DNA of 64,000 nucleotides from JACMNW01 sp031406155 (GTDB lineage Bacteria > Pseudomonadota > Alphaproteobacteria > Rhodobacterales > Rhodobacteraceae): NCBI GenBank assembly GCA_031406155.1, contig JANOGW010000098.1:1-64000 (forward strand), given 5' to 3'. Below are positions 50,725 through 60,421 of the stretch, piece after piece. Below the pieces are notes generated by a model that was given only the letters and a program-made list of their open reading frames with translations, had not been told where the DNA came from and did not search any database. Position 1 is the first letter of the stretch. Each line of letters begins with the position of its first letter. The translations under genes and the position numbers were made by a program.

Positions 50725-51999
50725 ATGATAGGCGAAAATTCTGTGAAAGGCGAAGGCGAACCGGAGGCGGATGCGGCATTGGCAGCCGTATCCAGATTTT
50801 TCGACCTGCACGAGGTGCAGGTTTCGCCGTTTGCGCGAATTTGCGCCGCAATCCCGAACCAGCGGCTGCTTGATCTTGCACCGCAAGCGCCTGTTCTGGC
50901 TTTGAATGCCTCTGGCCGGTATGCTACCGGGTGCGGTGTGAACGCGGCGGCCTGCCGGCGCAGCGGGCTTGGCGAGGCGGTCGAATTATTAAGCAGTTGG
51001 CAATGGGGTGACGAGCCACGTGTCGCGGCGACGGCAGGCCAGTTGGGCAGCATGGCGATTCCCCCGAATATCATCAATGGCTTTTCTTCCAGTCAGCTTG
51101 AGAAACGCGGCAAGTGGAACAAAACCTATGGCGGGTTTGACTGGCGCCCTCCGCTGCGCCAGCCGGGCCTGATCGACTGGATCGCCTCGCAGGCTGCCAT
51201 CGATGGCAAGGTTGTCTACCTTCCCGCCGATGCCGTGCTGATCGGGCGGCGCGAACCGGGCGACGGTGCCGCAGTATCCATCGCAGACAGCAACGGCTGC
51301 GCGGCGGGGCCAACGCCGGATGCGGCCAAACTCGCCGCCCTGCTGGAACTGATCGAGCGGGATGCGGCCGGGCGCTGGTGGTACGGCCGTCGCCTGCGAA
51401 GTACCTTGCCGGCTGCTGTCCTTTCAGTGCAACCGGGGCTGGCTGATTGGCTGGCCGGTCGGCCGCGCGCGACGCATCTGGTCGATATAACCACCGATAT
51501 CGCAGTTCCGGTTGTGGCGGCGGTGTCGGTTGCGCCGGACGGATCTGCGCCGGCAATCGGGTTCGCTGCCCGCATGGGCCTTGCCGATGCAGCTCTGGCG
51601 GCGACGGTCGAGATGCTGGCGGTTGAGACATCCCTGCTGCCGGAACACGATGCGGCACACGACCCCGTTGCCGCCACATGGCAACGATTGGGGATGGCCG
51701 GACTGCCGCCGTTCGGGGACCAGATCGCGACGGCGTTTGCCACCCTGCCCGATCACGGCAGCCTCGCCGACCAACTGGCACGTTGCATTCTTGCGGCAAC
51801 CGAGGCTGGATGCCGCGTCTTTTTCGTGGACCTGACCCGGAAGGCGCTTGCAATCCCGGTTTTCCGGGCAGTCGCCCCCGAACTTTGTCACTACAAACCG
51901 CGTTTTGGCAAACGGCGATTGCTTCAGCCTGATGGGCGGGATCAAATGTCAGGAAACCCCGATCCGCTAACACCCAACCCGGTGCCGCTGCTGATCTGA
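50725..51999 (+). CDS. YcaO-family ATP-dependent amide-activating enzyme
   Basis: A 424-residue YcaO protein. ATP/Mg-binding acidic motifs are visible: GLGEAVELLS with E84 and E87, then SNGCAAGPTPDAAKLAALLELIERDA (190-214, E208 and E211), and later F-F-V-D-L-T-R near 365. The tail is proline-rich (D-P-L-T-P-N-P-V-P-L-L-I), like the PxPxP end of thiazole/oxazole cyclodehydratases. YcaO enzymes phosphorylate a backbone amide to install azoles, thioamides or amidines in peptides or proteins. No E1-like partner, TfuA or obvious precursor peptide lies nearby, so the substrate is open. The ATG at 50725 is chosen; GTG 50719 is an alternative. Confidence 0.85.
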   Translation: MIGENSVKGEGEPEADAALAAVSRFFDLHEVQVSPFARICAAIPNQRLLDLAPQAPVLALNASGRYATGCGVNAAACRRSGLGEAVELLSSWQWGDEPRVAATAGQLGSMAIPPNIINGFSSSQLEKRGKWNKTYGGFDWRPPLRQPGLIDWIASQAAIDGKVVYLPADAVLIGRREPGDGAAVSIADSNGCAAGPTPDAAKLAALLELIERDAAGRWWYGRRLRSTLPAAVLSVQPGLADWLAGRPRATHLVDITTDIAVPVVAAVSVAPDGSAPAIGFAARMGLADAALAATVEMLAVETSLLPEHDAAHDPVAATWQRLGMAGLPPFGDQIATAFATLPDHGSLADQLARCILAATEAGCRVFFVDLTRKALAIPVFRAVAPELCHYKPRFGKRRLLQPDGRDQMSGNPDPLTPNPVPLLI

Positions 52000-52036
52000 G
52001 CAAGGTGCGTGTCCGCCTGCCACACAGGGCGCAGGT

Positions 52037-53929
52037 TCAGAACCGAAGATCCGCGCGTGACCGTATTTCGACAACCGACGCCGAACGCGATCCGGCGTCC
52101 TCGCGTGCTGCCAACCGTCTGGCGACCTGCGGGAGGCTCGCAACATCGGCACCACTCAGGGCCGAAAAATCTAGCGACGTACGCTGCGCCAATTCGCCCA
52201 GATCGATCTGATAAATCCGGAACGGATCAAGATCGAGCCTTTCCAGGTCGGTCAGCAGGTCCTCTTGCGACAGCAGGAATGCCGCGCATCGCAAGCCCCC
52301 GTCAGTAGCAACCCGATAGGCGATCAGCTTCCAGAATGCCGCCGGCAACAGGATGCCACGGTAAGCGACATCATCGGTGCCAAAGATCGGGCCCGCGATC
52401 ACCGACAACCGGATATCCAGCACGTCGGCCTGATCGAAGACGAGGTTTTCCAACTCTCCCCAAAGGCCGCTGCGCCTTGACTGGTTGAATCGTTGGTGTT
52501 GCGGCGCGATGTTGGTGAAGTAGAACGAATCCCGGTTTGCCTGTTTTGCCTCCTCAAGCGGCCCCCAACACAGATCGGCACGGCGCGCGAGGTGTCCGCG
52601 ATCCAGCTTGTTGTCAGCGTAGGCGTCTTCGCCGACCTGAAACTTCGCATCGATCCGGGGATCAAGGGCAAAGCCGCGTCGCGGCAGCTTTACAATACGC
52701 GCGCCATCGACGTTCCACGCGACATAGCGCGCGATACGCCGCGCACCGCTTTGGCATACCGTGAAATGTGTGTAGGGAATGGTCTGGCCACGGCCGAAAT
52801 TGACAGCGTCGCGTTTCAGGGCGGTTGACAGGCCGGGCTCCGGCACCGCGACGCCAAGGAAGTTTACATCATATCCCGTGCGCGGGACCACACTTTCGGG
52901 CAGGTCAACACCCGGTGCCGCAACCGGCGGTTCGAACACGAAATCCAGTTTTTTCTGGATCGAAGACGGATAACATGCAAGCGCATGTTCATCTGCATTG
53001 GACTCCACATCCCCCGCAAAATGCAGGCCGGCAAAGATATCCGTTGGCTTGGACCCCTCGACAATCAGCCACGCCGATCCGGAATCGCCGCCCATGCTGA
53101 TTTCACCGTTCTGTGGCGGGTGTTTGGGATCGGACCCGATCTCGAACCCGCCAATCGCCACCGATCCTGCGGGCGGGCCATAATCAAGGCGTGCCATCAC
53201 ATCGATGCGGCGGACGATGCCGTAAGTGACTGCGGTCGTGCGGCCGGATTTGACCACCCGGTCGCCCAGTGCCACCCGCGCCATGCGCCTTGGCACCACG
53301 TTCAGGGCAAGGACCGACCGGTCAATCCCACGCATCCGGATACGGGCAAGCGCGCAGTCGCCAGCCGCGCCAAGATGGCTGCGCAGCAGTTGCCCTGCAC
53401 CGTTCAGTGCGGTGTTGTTGTCGTCGAACGGGCCCGGTTGCACGATGGTGTCGCCGATCTGGCCCCCGTTGCCATGCAGCACATGCCAGTTCGACAGGAT
53501 GCAGGGCTGCCCGGTTGCCCGGTCAAACACCACCAGACCCAGCGTCCCCGCGCTGCCTGCAATATGCGACACACTGATGCCGGGCTGCACCGGATCGACA
53601 CGTTCGCGCCGCCGGTCCATCTGTTCGGCCTCAACGATCCGGTAGGAAGGCCGGTAGGACCGCTCGATCACATCGGTCAGGACGGTCTTGCCGTCCACCT
53701 CGATTGACACAGGGATACGCGGGCTGCCCAACGCCTCGATTGCGGACTCGCCCTTTTCGCCCACCGTGAACTGGATGCAGATCGGCCCGTTGCCATTCTT
53801 CAGGCCGATCCCGACAGAGGTGATGTTCGGATCCTTCAGATAGTCCGCGCCCTTGGCCCGGATATGACGCCGAAGCGCCTCTTCGCTTGGCCCCGCCTCC
53901 TTGCTCGCAGGTGACTTTCGCGACGCCAT
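52037..53929 (-). CDS. Trypsin-like protease fused to DNA/RNA non-specific nuclease
   Basis: A 630-residue protein with two enzyme domains. After a basic, charged N-terminus and a small alpha/beta domain (about 15-100), a trypsin-like domain shows H149 (LSNWHVLH), D191 (AGDCALARI) and S283 (MGGDSGSAWL), a complete catalytic triad. Residues about 370-590 are a NUC-type nuclease with H446 in DRGHLARRAD and the metal/Asn motif N473-I-A-P-Q-H-Q, the active site of Serratia-type endonucleases. There is no Sec signal peptide or membrane helix. ATG 53929, 8 nt after GGGGAGGG, is chosen over ATGs at 53947 and 53965. It converges on the YcaO gene, 37 bp away. Confidence 0.83.
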   Translation of the reverse strand: MASRKSPASKEAGPSEEALRRHIRAKGADYLKDPNITSVGIGLKNGNGPICIQFTVGEKGESAIEALGSPRIPVSIEVDGKTVLTDVIERSYRPSYRIVEAEQMDRRRERVDPVQPGISVSHIAGSAGTLGLVVFDRATGQPCILSNWHVLHGNGGQIGDTIVQPGPFDDNNTALNGAGQLLRSHLGAAGDCALARIRMRGIDRSVLALNVVPRRMARVALGDRVVKSGRTTAVTYGIVRRIDVMARLDYGPPAGSVAIGGFEIGSDPKHPPQNGEISMGGDSGSAWLIVEGSKPTDIFAGLHFAGDVESNADEHALACYPSSIQKKLDFVFEPPVAAPGVDLPESVVPRTGYDVNFLGVAVPEPGLSTALKRDAVNFGRGQTIPYTHFTVCQSGARRIARYVAWNVDGARIVKLPRRGFALDPRIDAKFQVGEDAYADNKLDRGHLARRADLCWGPLEEAKQANRDSFYFTNIAPQHQRFNQSRRSGLWGELENLVFDQADVLDIRLSVIAGPIFGTDDVAYRGILLPAAFWKLIAYRVATDGGLRCAAFLLSQEDLLTDLERLDLDPFRIYQIDLGELAQRTSLDFSALSGADVASLPQVARRLAAREDAGSRSASVVEIRSRADLRF

Positions 53930-54046
53930 GCTGCCAACCCTCCCCATCGAGCCCGGCACCGGCACGCAGGTGTCGGCGTGCCGCGATCATAGCACGAAAT
54001 CCGGGCGGATGCAGGCACTTTGCGCGCCGTTGGGGCCGCCTGACGG

Positions 54047-54804
54047 CTATTGCCGAATGCGCCATCCGGTGCGGAATATCCACCAGACAGCCGCAAGGCA
54101 CAGCCCGGTGAAGACGGCAATTGCCAGCAGGCTGATCCCAATAGGCACGTCCGCCGTATCAAAGAACGACCAGCGGAATACCGACATCAGATACACCACC
54201 GGGTTGGCCAGCGCGATACTACGCCAGATGCCCGGCAGCATGTCGATGCTGTAAAAACTGCCGCCCAGAAAGATCAGCGGGGTCAGCACCAGCAGCGGGA
54301 TCAGTTGCAGCTGCTGAAAATCCTTGGCCCAGATGCCGATGATGAAGCCGAACAATGAAAAGCTGAAACTGGTCACCGCCAGCAGCGCCAGCATGGCCAC
54401 GGGGTGCGCAATCGGCAGATCGACGAACAGATAGGCCGTGGCATGGATGACCAGCCCGATCAGGATCGACTTCACCGCCGCCGCCCCGACATAACCGATC
54501 ACGATTTCTACATAGCTGACCGGCGCTGACAGAAGTTCATAAATAGTGCCGATGAACTTCGGAAAGTTGATCGCGAACGATGCATTCGACACCGATTGCG
54601 TGATCACCGTCAGCATGATCAGCCCCGGCACGATGAAGGCGCCGTAAGTCACGCCGTCGACCGTCTCGATCCGGCTGCCGATGGCGGCACCGAACACCAC
54701 GAAGTAAAGCGAGGTCGAAATGACGGGCGAGATCAGCGATTCGATGATGGTGCGGAAAAACCGCGCCATTTCCTTTTGAAAAATCACCCTCACGGCATAG
54801 ATAT

Positions 54805-54808
<4 letters not shown>
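54047..54808 (-). CDS. ABC-2 type transporter permease
   Basis: A 253-residue membrane protein with six helices (about 20-42, 55-78, 105-130, 140-162, 170-192 and 225-245) and the G-x-F-Y-S-I-D-x-L-P segment before the last helix, typical of ABC-2 exporters of drugs, polysaccharides or lipids. Its start overlaps the stop of the ATPase gene by 4 bp. The substrate is unknown. Confidence 0.88.
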
Positions 54809-55731
<923 letters not shown>

Positions 55732-55836
55732 GGGATCCTCGGTCTGGGGACAAGCAAACTCTAGGTGACCCGGTGGCAAAGGCCAAGATCAAGGCAAGGG
55801 GGAAATCCACCCAAGCGGCCTTTCGGCCAAAACTTT

Positions 55837-55868
55837 GCAAGCGGAAAAGCCAAGCTTTGGCCGCTTGC
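55837..55868 (-). terminator. Hairpin at the end of the RND efflux operon
   Basis: GCAAGCGG (55837-55844) and CCGCTTGC (55861-55868) form an 8-bp stem just after the RND permease stop on the minus strand. AAAGTTTT and a second small GGCC hairpin follow. The T-tract is modest. Confidence 0.5.
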
Positions 55869-55869
55869 A

Positions 55870-58800
55870 TCAGGCCAGTTTCGGCTTGCGGCGAAACCAG
55901 CCCCGTCTGACAGTCCGGCGTTGATCACCGCGTGTCACCAGCATCAGCATCGACGGGGTCACGATCAGCGTCAGGATGGTAGCAAAGGCCAGCCCGAACA
56001 CAATGGCGCTGGACAGCGAAATCCACCACTGGGTCGAAGGCGCGCCGATGGTCGTCTCGTGGTTCAGCAATTCGAGATTCAGGCCGAACGCAATCGGCAG
56101 TACCCCGAATATCGCGGTCAGTGCGGTCAGCACAACCGGGCGTGCCCGCTCGCGGCAGGTTTCCAGGATGGCATCGATCCGTGCCATGCCGTCGTCGCGC
56201 AACTGGTCGTAGGTGGCGATCAGAACGATGTTGTTGTTCACCACGACCCCCGCCAGCGCAATCACCCCGATGCCCGACATCACGATGCCGAAAGGTTGGC
56301 CCATTATCATCAGACCAAGGAAAACACCGATGGTTGACATGATCACCGCAGACAGCACCAGACCCACGGAGATGAACTTGTTGAACTGAGCCAGCAGCAC
56401 CGCGAAGATCAGAAAGATCGCAGCCCCGAAGGCCTTGGCCAGAAAGGCGCCCGCCTCGGCCTGTTCCTGATCTTCGCCGGCCATCGTCCAGCGGATGCCC
56501 TGATCGGTGAAACCTTCGGCGGCAAAGCGGTCGTCCAGCATGGCGGTGATTTTATCGCGCACCTCCTGCGCCTGCACGCCTTCGCGAATGCCCGCCTGCA
56601 CGGTCACCGTCCGCGCGCCATCGATGCGCGACAAGGTGCCGGTGGTGGGCACCGCCACGCGGGTGACGAAGTTGGAGATTGGAACCGGGCCAAGCTCAGT
56701 TTCGATGCGCAACTGATCAAGGGCGGAAATGGTCCGCTGATCGGGCGGCAGACGCAGCACGATATCGACCGCGTCATCCGACCCCGCAGGCCGGAAATCC
56801 GACAGCTTCAACCCCGAGGTGACAAGTTGCACCACCGTGCCCACCGCACCGGGCGACACACCGTAGCGCGACGCCTCGCCACGATCGACCAGCAGTTCCC
56901 AATCGACACCCGGCAGCGGCAGACCTGCGTCAATATCGGTGACATCCGCGATATCGGCCAGCTGACGGCTGATCAGGCGGGCCGCGTCATTCAGGCCGGC
57001 GGGGTCTTCCGCCGACATGCGGATCTGGATGGCTTTGCCGGTCGGTGGGCCGGCGTCCGGCACCGACACTTCGATATCGACGCCGGGAATGCCCTGCATG
57101 GCGGTGCGCAGATCGGCAAGGATGGCATTGGCATTCTTGCGCAGTCGCCAATCGACGAATTCGTACTGGATGGTGCCGATCACATCTTCGGCGGTATCAT
57201 TGCCACCGCCCCCACCGCCGCCGACACGGGTGTAGACCGTCTCCAGACCCGGCCAGCCCAAAAGCCGCGCCTCGGCCTGCTGTACCAGCGCATCTTTTTC
57301 GTCGATTGAAAGGTTGCCGCGTGCCTTGACGTACAACTGGCCATAATCGGGTTCGACATTCGGGAAAAACTCGACCCCTTTGCCGACCTGAAGATAGGTG
57401 TAGGGCACGGCAGCCAGAGTGCCCAACGTCAGGAACAGCACGATGACCGGGTGGCGGATGGCCTTGCCCACCACCCACATATAGGGGCCGTCCTTGTGGG
57501 TGGGCAATGTCTTGAACGGCTTCGAGATGATCGCCCCCAGCGTCGGCACAAAAATCAGCGCATACAGCATAGAGGCCGACAGCGTGGCGATCAGGGTGAT
57601 CGGCATGTATTTCATGAATTCGCCAACGATCCCCGGCCAGAACAGCAACGGCGAAAACGCGGCGATCCGGGTCATGGTGGAGGCGATGACCGGGCCCGCC
57701 ATACGGTGCGACGCCTCGGCGAAAGCCAGCCGTTTTTCCATCCCCTCCCCCATCCGGCGTTCGGCATATTCGGTGACGATGATGGCATCATCCACCAGCA
57801 TGCCCACGGCCAGGATCAGGCTGAACAGCACCACCAGATTGACGGTCAGCCCCGCCATCTGCAGCCCCAGAATGCCCATCAAAAACGACGCCGGAATGGC
57901 AAGTCCGATCAGGATAGATGACCGGACCGACAGCGAATACAGGATGATGATGAACACCAGCACCACCGCCGTCAGCACCGAGTTTTGCAGATCGCTGAGC
58001 AGTTGCCGGATCGTGGTCGATTTGTCCTGACTGAACGATACGACCACGCCTTCCGGCAGTTTGTCTTGCAGTGCGGCAGTGACCACCTTCACCTGATCAA
58101 CGGTTTCGATCAGGTTGGCACCGATGCGCTTTGACACCTCGATTGCCACGGCGGGCTTGCCGTTCAGCCGGGTGACCGAGTTCGGGTCTTTCAATGTGGG
58201 TCTGATCTCGGCCAGATCGCGCGTGCGCACGACGGCATTGCCATTCGCCACAATCGGCAGATCGGCCAGTTCCTCGACCGTCTCGATCAGCGAGGGCACC
58301 TTGATGGCGTAGCGCCCTTCGGCCCCTTCCAGTGATCCGGCGGCGATCAGGCGGTTGTTGGCGTTGAACCCGGCGATCATCGTATCGGGGCGCAGACCGT
58401 AAGACGACAGCTTGGCTGGATCGATGACAATCTCGACCAGATCGTCGCGCACGCCCTGCAGGGCTGCCTCCAGAACACCAGGGATCTCTTCGATCCGGTC
58501 GCGCAGTTCCTTGCCGGCGGCATTCAGCACGCGTTCAGGCACCTCGCCCGACAGTGTGACCACCAGCACCGGAAACTCAGAAATGTTGATCTCGTTCACC
58601 GAGGGTTCATCGACACCGTCGGGCAGATCGCGGCGCGCGTCATCGACCTTGTTGCGCACGTCATCAAGGGCTTTGTCCAGATCGGCACCGGCCTGAAATT
58701 CGACCACCACGTTGCCGCCGCCCTGATAGGCGCTGGCGGTCATCTGCTTGATGCCCTGAATGGATTTCAACGCCGTTTCCATCGGGCGCAAAAGCAGGCG

Positions 58801-58980
58801 CTCGCTGTCCTCGGGCGAAATGCCGTCATATCCCATGCTGACATAAATGACCGGGATCTGGATGTCCGGCTCGGCCTCCTTGGGGATGTTGACATAGGCG
58901 AGTGCCCCGACCACCATCAGGAACACCAAGACCGAAAGGGTCAGCCGGGCGTTGCGGATGGCAAGTTCGACGAGGTTCAT
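55870..58980 (-). CDS. RND efflux transporter permease (AcrB/MMPL-type)
   Basis: A 1036-residue inner-membrane pump of the resistance-nodulation-division family. An N-terminal helix, a large periplasmic domain, six helices (about 335-545), a second periplasmic domain and the last six helices (about 855-1020) give the usual twelve-helix duplicated fold. The proton-relay aspartate pair lies in G-M-L-V-D-D-A-I-I-V in the fourth helix. A glycine run (GGGGGGN) occurs near 595 in the second periplasmic domain. It pairs with the adaptor gene, whose stop it overlaps by 4 bp. No outer-membrane channel gene is present, so a shared TolC-like protein is presumed. Confidence 0.93.
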   Translation of the reverse strand: MNLVELAIRNARLTLSVLVFLMVVGALAYVNIPKEAEPDIQIPVIYVSMGYDGISPEDSERLLLRPMETALKSIQGIKQMTASAYQGGGNVVVEFQAGADLDKALDDVRNKVDDARRDLPDGVDEPSVNEINISEFPVLVVTLSGEVPERVLNAAGKELRDRIEEIPGVLEAALQGVRDDLVEIVIDPAKLSSYGLRPDTMIAGFNANNRLIAAGSLEGAEGRYAIKVPSLIETVEELADLPIVANGNAVVRTRDLAEIRPTLKDPNSVTRLNGKPAVAIEVSKRIGANLIETVDQVKVVTAALQDKLPEGVVVSFSQDKSTTIRQLLSDLQNSVLTAVVLVFIIILYSLSVRSSILIGLAIPASFLMGILGLQMAGLTVNLVVLFSLILAVGMLVDDAIIVTEYAERRMGEGMEKRLAFAEASHRMAGPVIASTMTRIAAFSPLLFWPGIVGEFMKYMPITLIATLSASMLYALIFVPTLGAIISKPFKTLPTHKDGPYMWVVGKAIRHPVIVLFLTLGTLAAVPYTYLQVGKGVEFFPNVEPDYGQLYVKARGNLSIDEKDALVQQAEARLLGWPGLETVYTRVGGGGGGGNDTAEDVIGTIQYEFVDWRLRKNANAILADLRTAMQGIPGVDIEVSVPDAGPPTGKAIQIRMSAEDPAGLNDAARLISRQLADIADVTDIDAGLPLPGVDWELLVDRGEASRYGVSPGAVGTVVQLVTSGLKLSDFRPAGSDDAVDIVLRLPPDQRTISALDQLRIETELGPVPISNFVTRVAVPTTGTLSRIDGARTVTVQAGIREGVQAQEVRDKITAMLDDRFAAEGFTDQGIRWTMAGEDQEQAEAGAFLAKAFGAAIFLIFAVLLAQFNKFISVGLVLSAVIMSTIGVFLGLMIMGQPFGIVMSGIGVIALAGVVVNNNIVLIATYDQLRDDGMARIDAILETCRERARPVVLTALTAIFGVLPIAFGLNLELLNHETTIGAPSTQWWISLSSAIVFGLAFATILTLIVTPSMLMLVTRGDQRRTVRRGWFRRKPKLA

Positions 58981-60110
58981 TTCAGCGCCTTCGCCGCATC
59001 GGCCAGCGACACTTCGGTTACGGTGACGGCCTCGCCGTTGCGCACCAGATCCTGCCCCGCGATGACGATGCGGACACCGTCCGGAACACCGGTTACAACC
59101 ATCCCGTCCGGCCCGTCTTCCAGCAAGGTCACCGGGGCAAATTGCGCGATGCTGTCGGGGCCGACAACGCGCAGACCGATCAACCCATCCTCTGACAGGG
59201 TGATTACCGAACGCGGCACCGCAATGGCGCGCACCGGGGCCGCGAACAGGCGCACCTCGGCCGTCATGCCGGCACTGATCTTGCGATCAGGGTTGGGCAG
59301 CGCCACTTCGACTACAAAGGTCCGCGTTCCGACCGAGGCTTGCTTGGCCATGTGCCGGATAGTGCCCTGCATTTCGGTACCATCGACAAGGCGCACAAGG
59401 GCCGTGCCCCCTTCGGACACGAAGGCCACGTCGCGTTCGCTGATCTCGGCCTTGACCACGATCGGGTCAAGCGACAGCACGGTTGCAATCGGTGCGCCGG
59501 TCTGAACCCATTCGCCAAGTTCGACGTCAACACTGTCAACCGTGCCGGCGAAGGGCGCTTTCAGAAGCAGCCTGTCTTCCGCCGATTGTGCCTGTTGCAG
59601 GGCCGCGTCTGCGGCGGCCATGGCAGCCCGGCGGGAGGTCAATTCCAGTTCGGCAAGGCTGCCGCGCGCGAACAGCTTTTCACCAATCTCAAGTTCTTGT
59701 GTGGCCTGCGCGACCGACGCCTGAGCGGTCGCAACCGCTGCGGCAACATCATCGCCGACCAACCTTAGAACCAGCGCATCGGCGGCAATTTCGTCGCCCT
59801 GTGCTACCCCAAGCATTTCGACAATGCCGTCTGATCTGGCTGCAAGGACGGCGCTTTTGTCGGCCTCGGTCGCACCGGCCACACGGATCTCGCGCGCATG
59901 GTCGGCAAAGACGGGAACCACGACGGCAACGGTGCGAAGTGGTGCGGGGGCCGTTGCCGGGGTAGCCTCACCGGTATCGTCCGAACCCGCTTCGGCGGCT
60001 TCCGCCTCCTGGCTGCCAACTGCGGAAAATTCGCCCGTCGCCACCCATGCTCCCGCGACGACAAGTACAATGATGGCCACTGTTCGGTGGGCCGTAAAGA
60101 AAGTCGCCAT
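58977..60110 (-). CDS. RND efflux periplasmic adaptor subunit
   Basis: A 377-residue membrane-fusion protein with an N-terminal signal anchor (about 8-26) and an acidic linker rich in E, A and D. Then come lipoyl halves (V-A-Q-G-D-E-I-A-A near 100 and L-K-A-P-F-A-G-T near 185), a helical hairpin between them, a beta-barrel and a membrane-proximal domain. It is first in the operon with the RND permease (ATGA overlap). The 311-bp upstream gap carries a 6-2-6 palindrome at 60268-60281 that could be an operator. Confidence 0.9.
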   Translation of the reverse strand: MATFFTAHRTVAIIVLVVAGAWVATGEFSAVGSQEAEAAEAGSDDTGEATPATAPAPLRTVAVVVPVFADHAREIRVAGATEADKSAVLAARSDGIVEMLGVAQGDEIAADALVLRLVGDDVAAAVATAQASVAQATQELEIGEKLFARGSLAELELTSRRAAMAAADAALQQAQSAEDRLLLKAPFAGTVDSVDVELGEWVQTGAPIATVLSLDPIVVKAEISERDVAFVSEGGTALVRLVDGTEMQGTIRHMAKQASVGTRTFVVEVALPNPDRKISAGMTAEVRLFAAPVRAIAVPRSVITLSEDGLIGLRVVGPDSIAQFAPVTLLEDGPDGMVVTGVPDGVRIVIAGQDLVRNGEAVTVTEVSLADAAKALK

Positions 60111-60421
60111 TTCACTTCTGTCCTAAATTGCCTGCCGCCACGTCTGCGACAAGGCGCGTTCAGGCCTGGAATGCATTGGCATAAACGCGCAATCGATAAG
60201 ATCGGTATTGTCACAAGAAACGTCAATGCGCAATGTTCAGGTCTTTTTTGCCGTCTAATTAAGCACGCTTGCAGATGCAAGTTGACCGCGCGACCGAAGA
60301 CATCCGGGTGATCTTGGATTTCCAGCAATTCAATGGTGTCCCGGTCGTCACATCGCCTTGCCTCGCCAATGCAAGGCCCCATAGGTATGAACATAGGACT
60401 TTCACCTGCCGGAGTTGCTGC
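60111..60421. other. Divergent intergenic region between RND and glycerate kinase genes
   Basis: 311 bp without a supported gene. It contains the palindrome CTTGCA-GA-TGCAAG at 60268-60281. No FixK-type box was found. Confidence 0.6.
60268..60281. promoter_or_regulatory. Perfect 6-2-6 palindrome CTTGCAGATGCAAG, possible operator
   Basis: Both arms are perfect. It lies in the divergent region, about 160 bp from the RND adaptor start and 147 bp from the glycerate kinase start. The symmetry suits a dimeric repressor, but no regulator gene is adjacent. Confidence 0.4.

Noticed and set aside
48098..50728. An 876-codon plus-strand open frame opposite the cyclase/BTAD gene
   Set aside because: It is the mirror of a GC-biased coding strand: low-complexity H/R/P/G content, no domain, no ribosome site, and the opposite strand has clear cyclase and TPR motifs.
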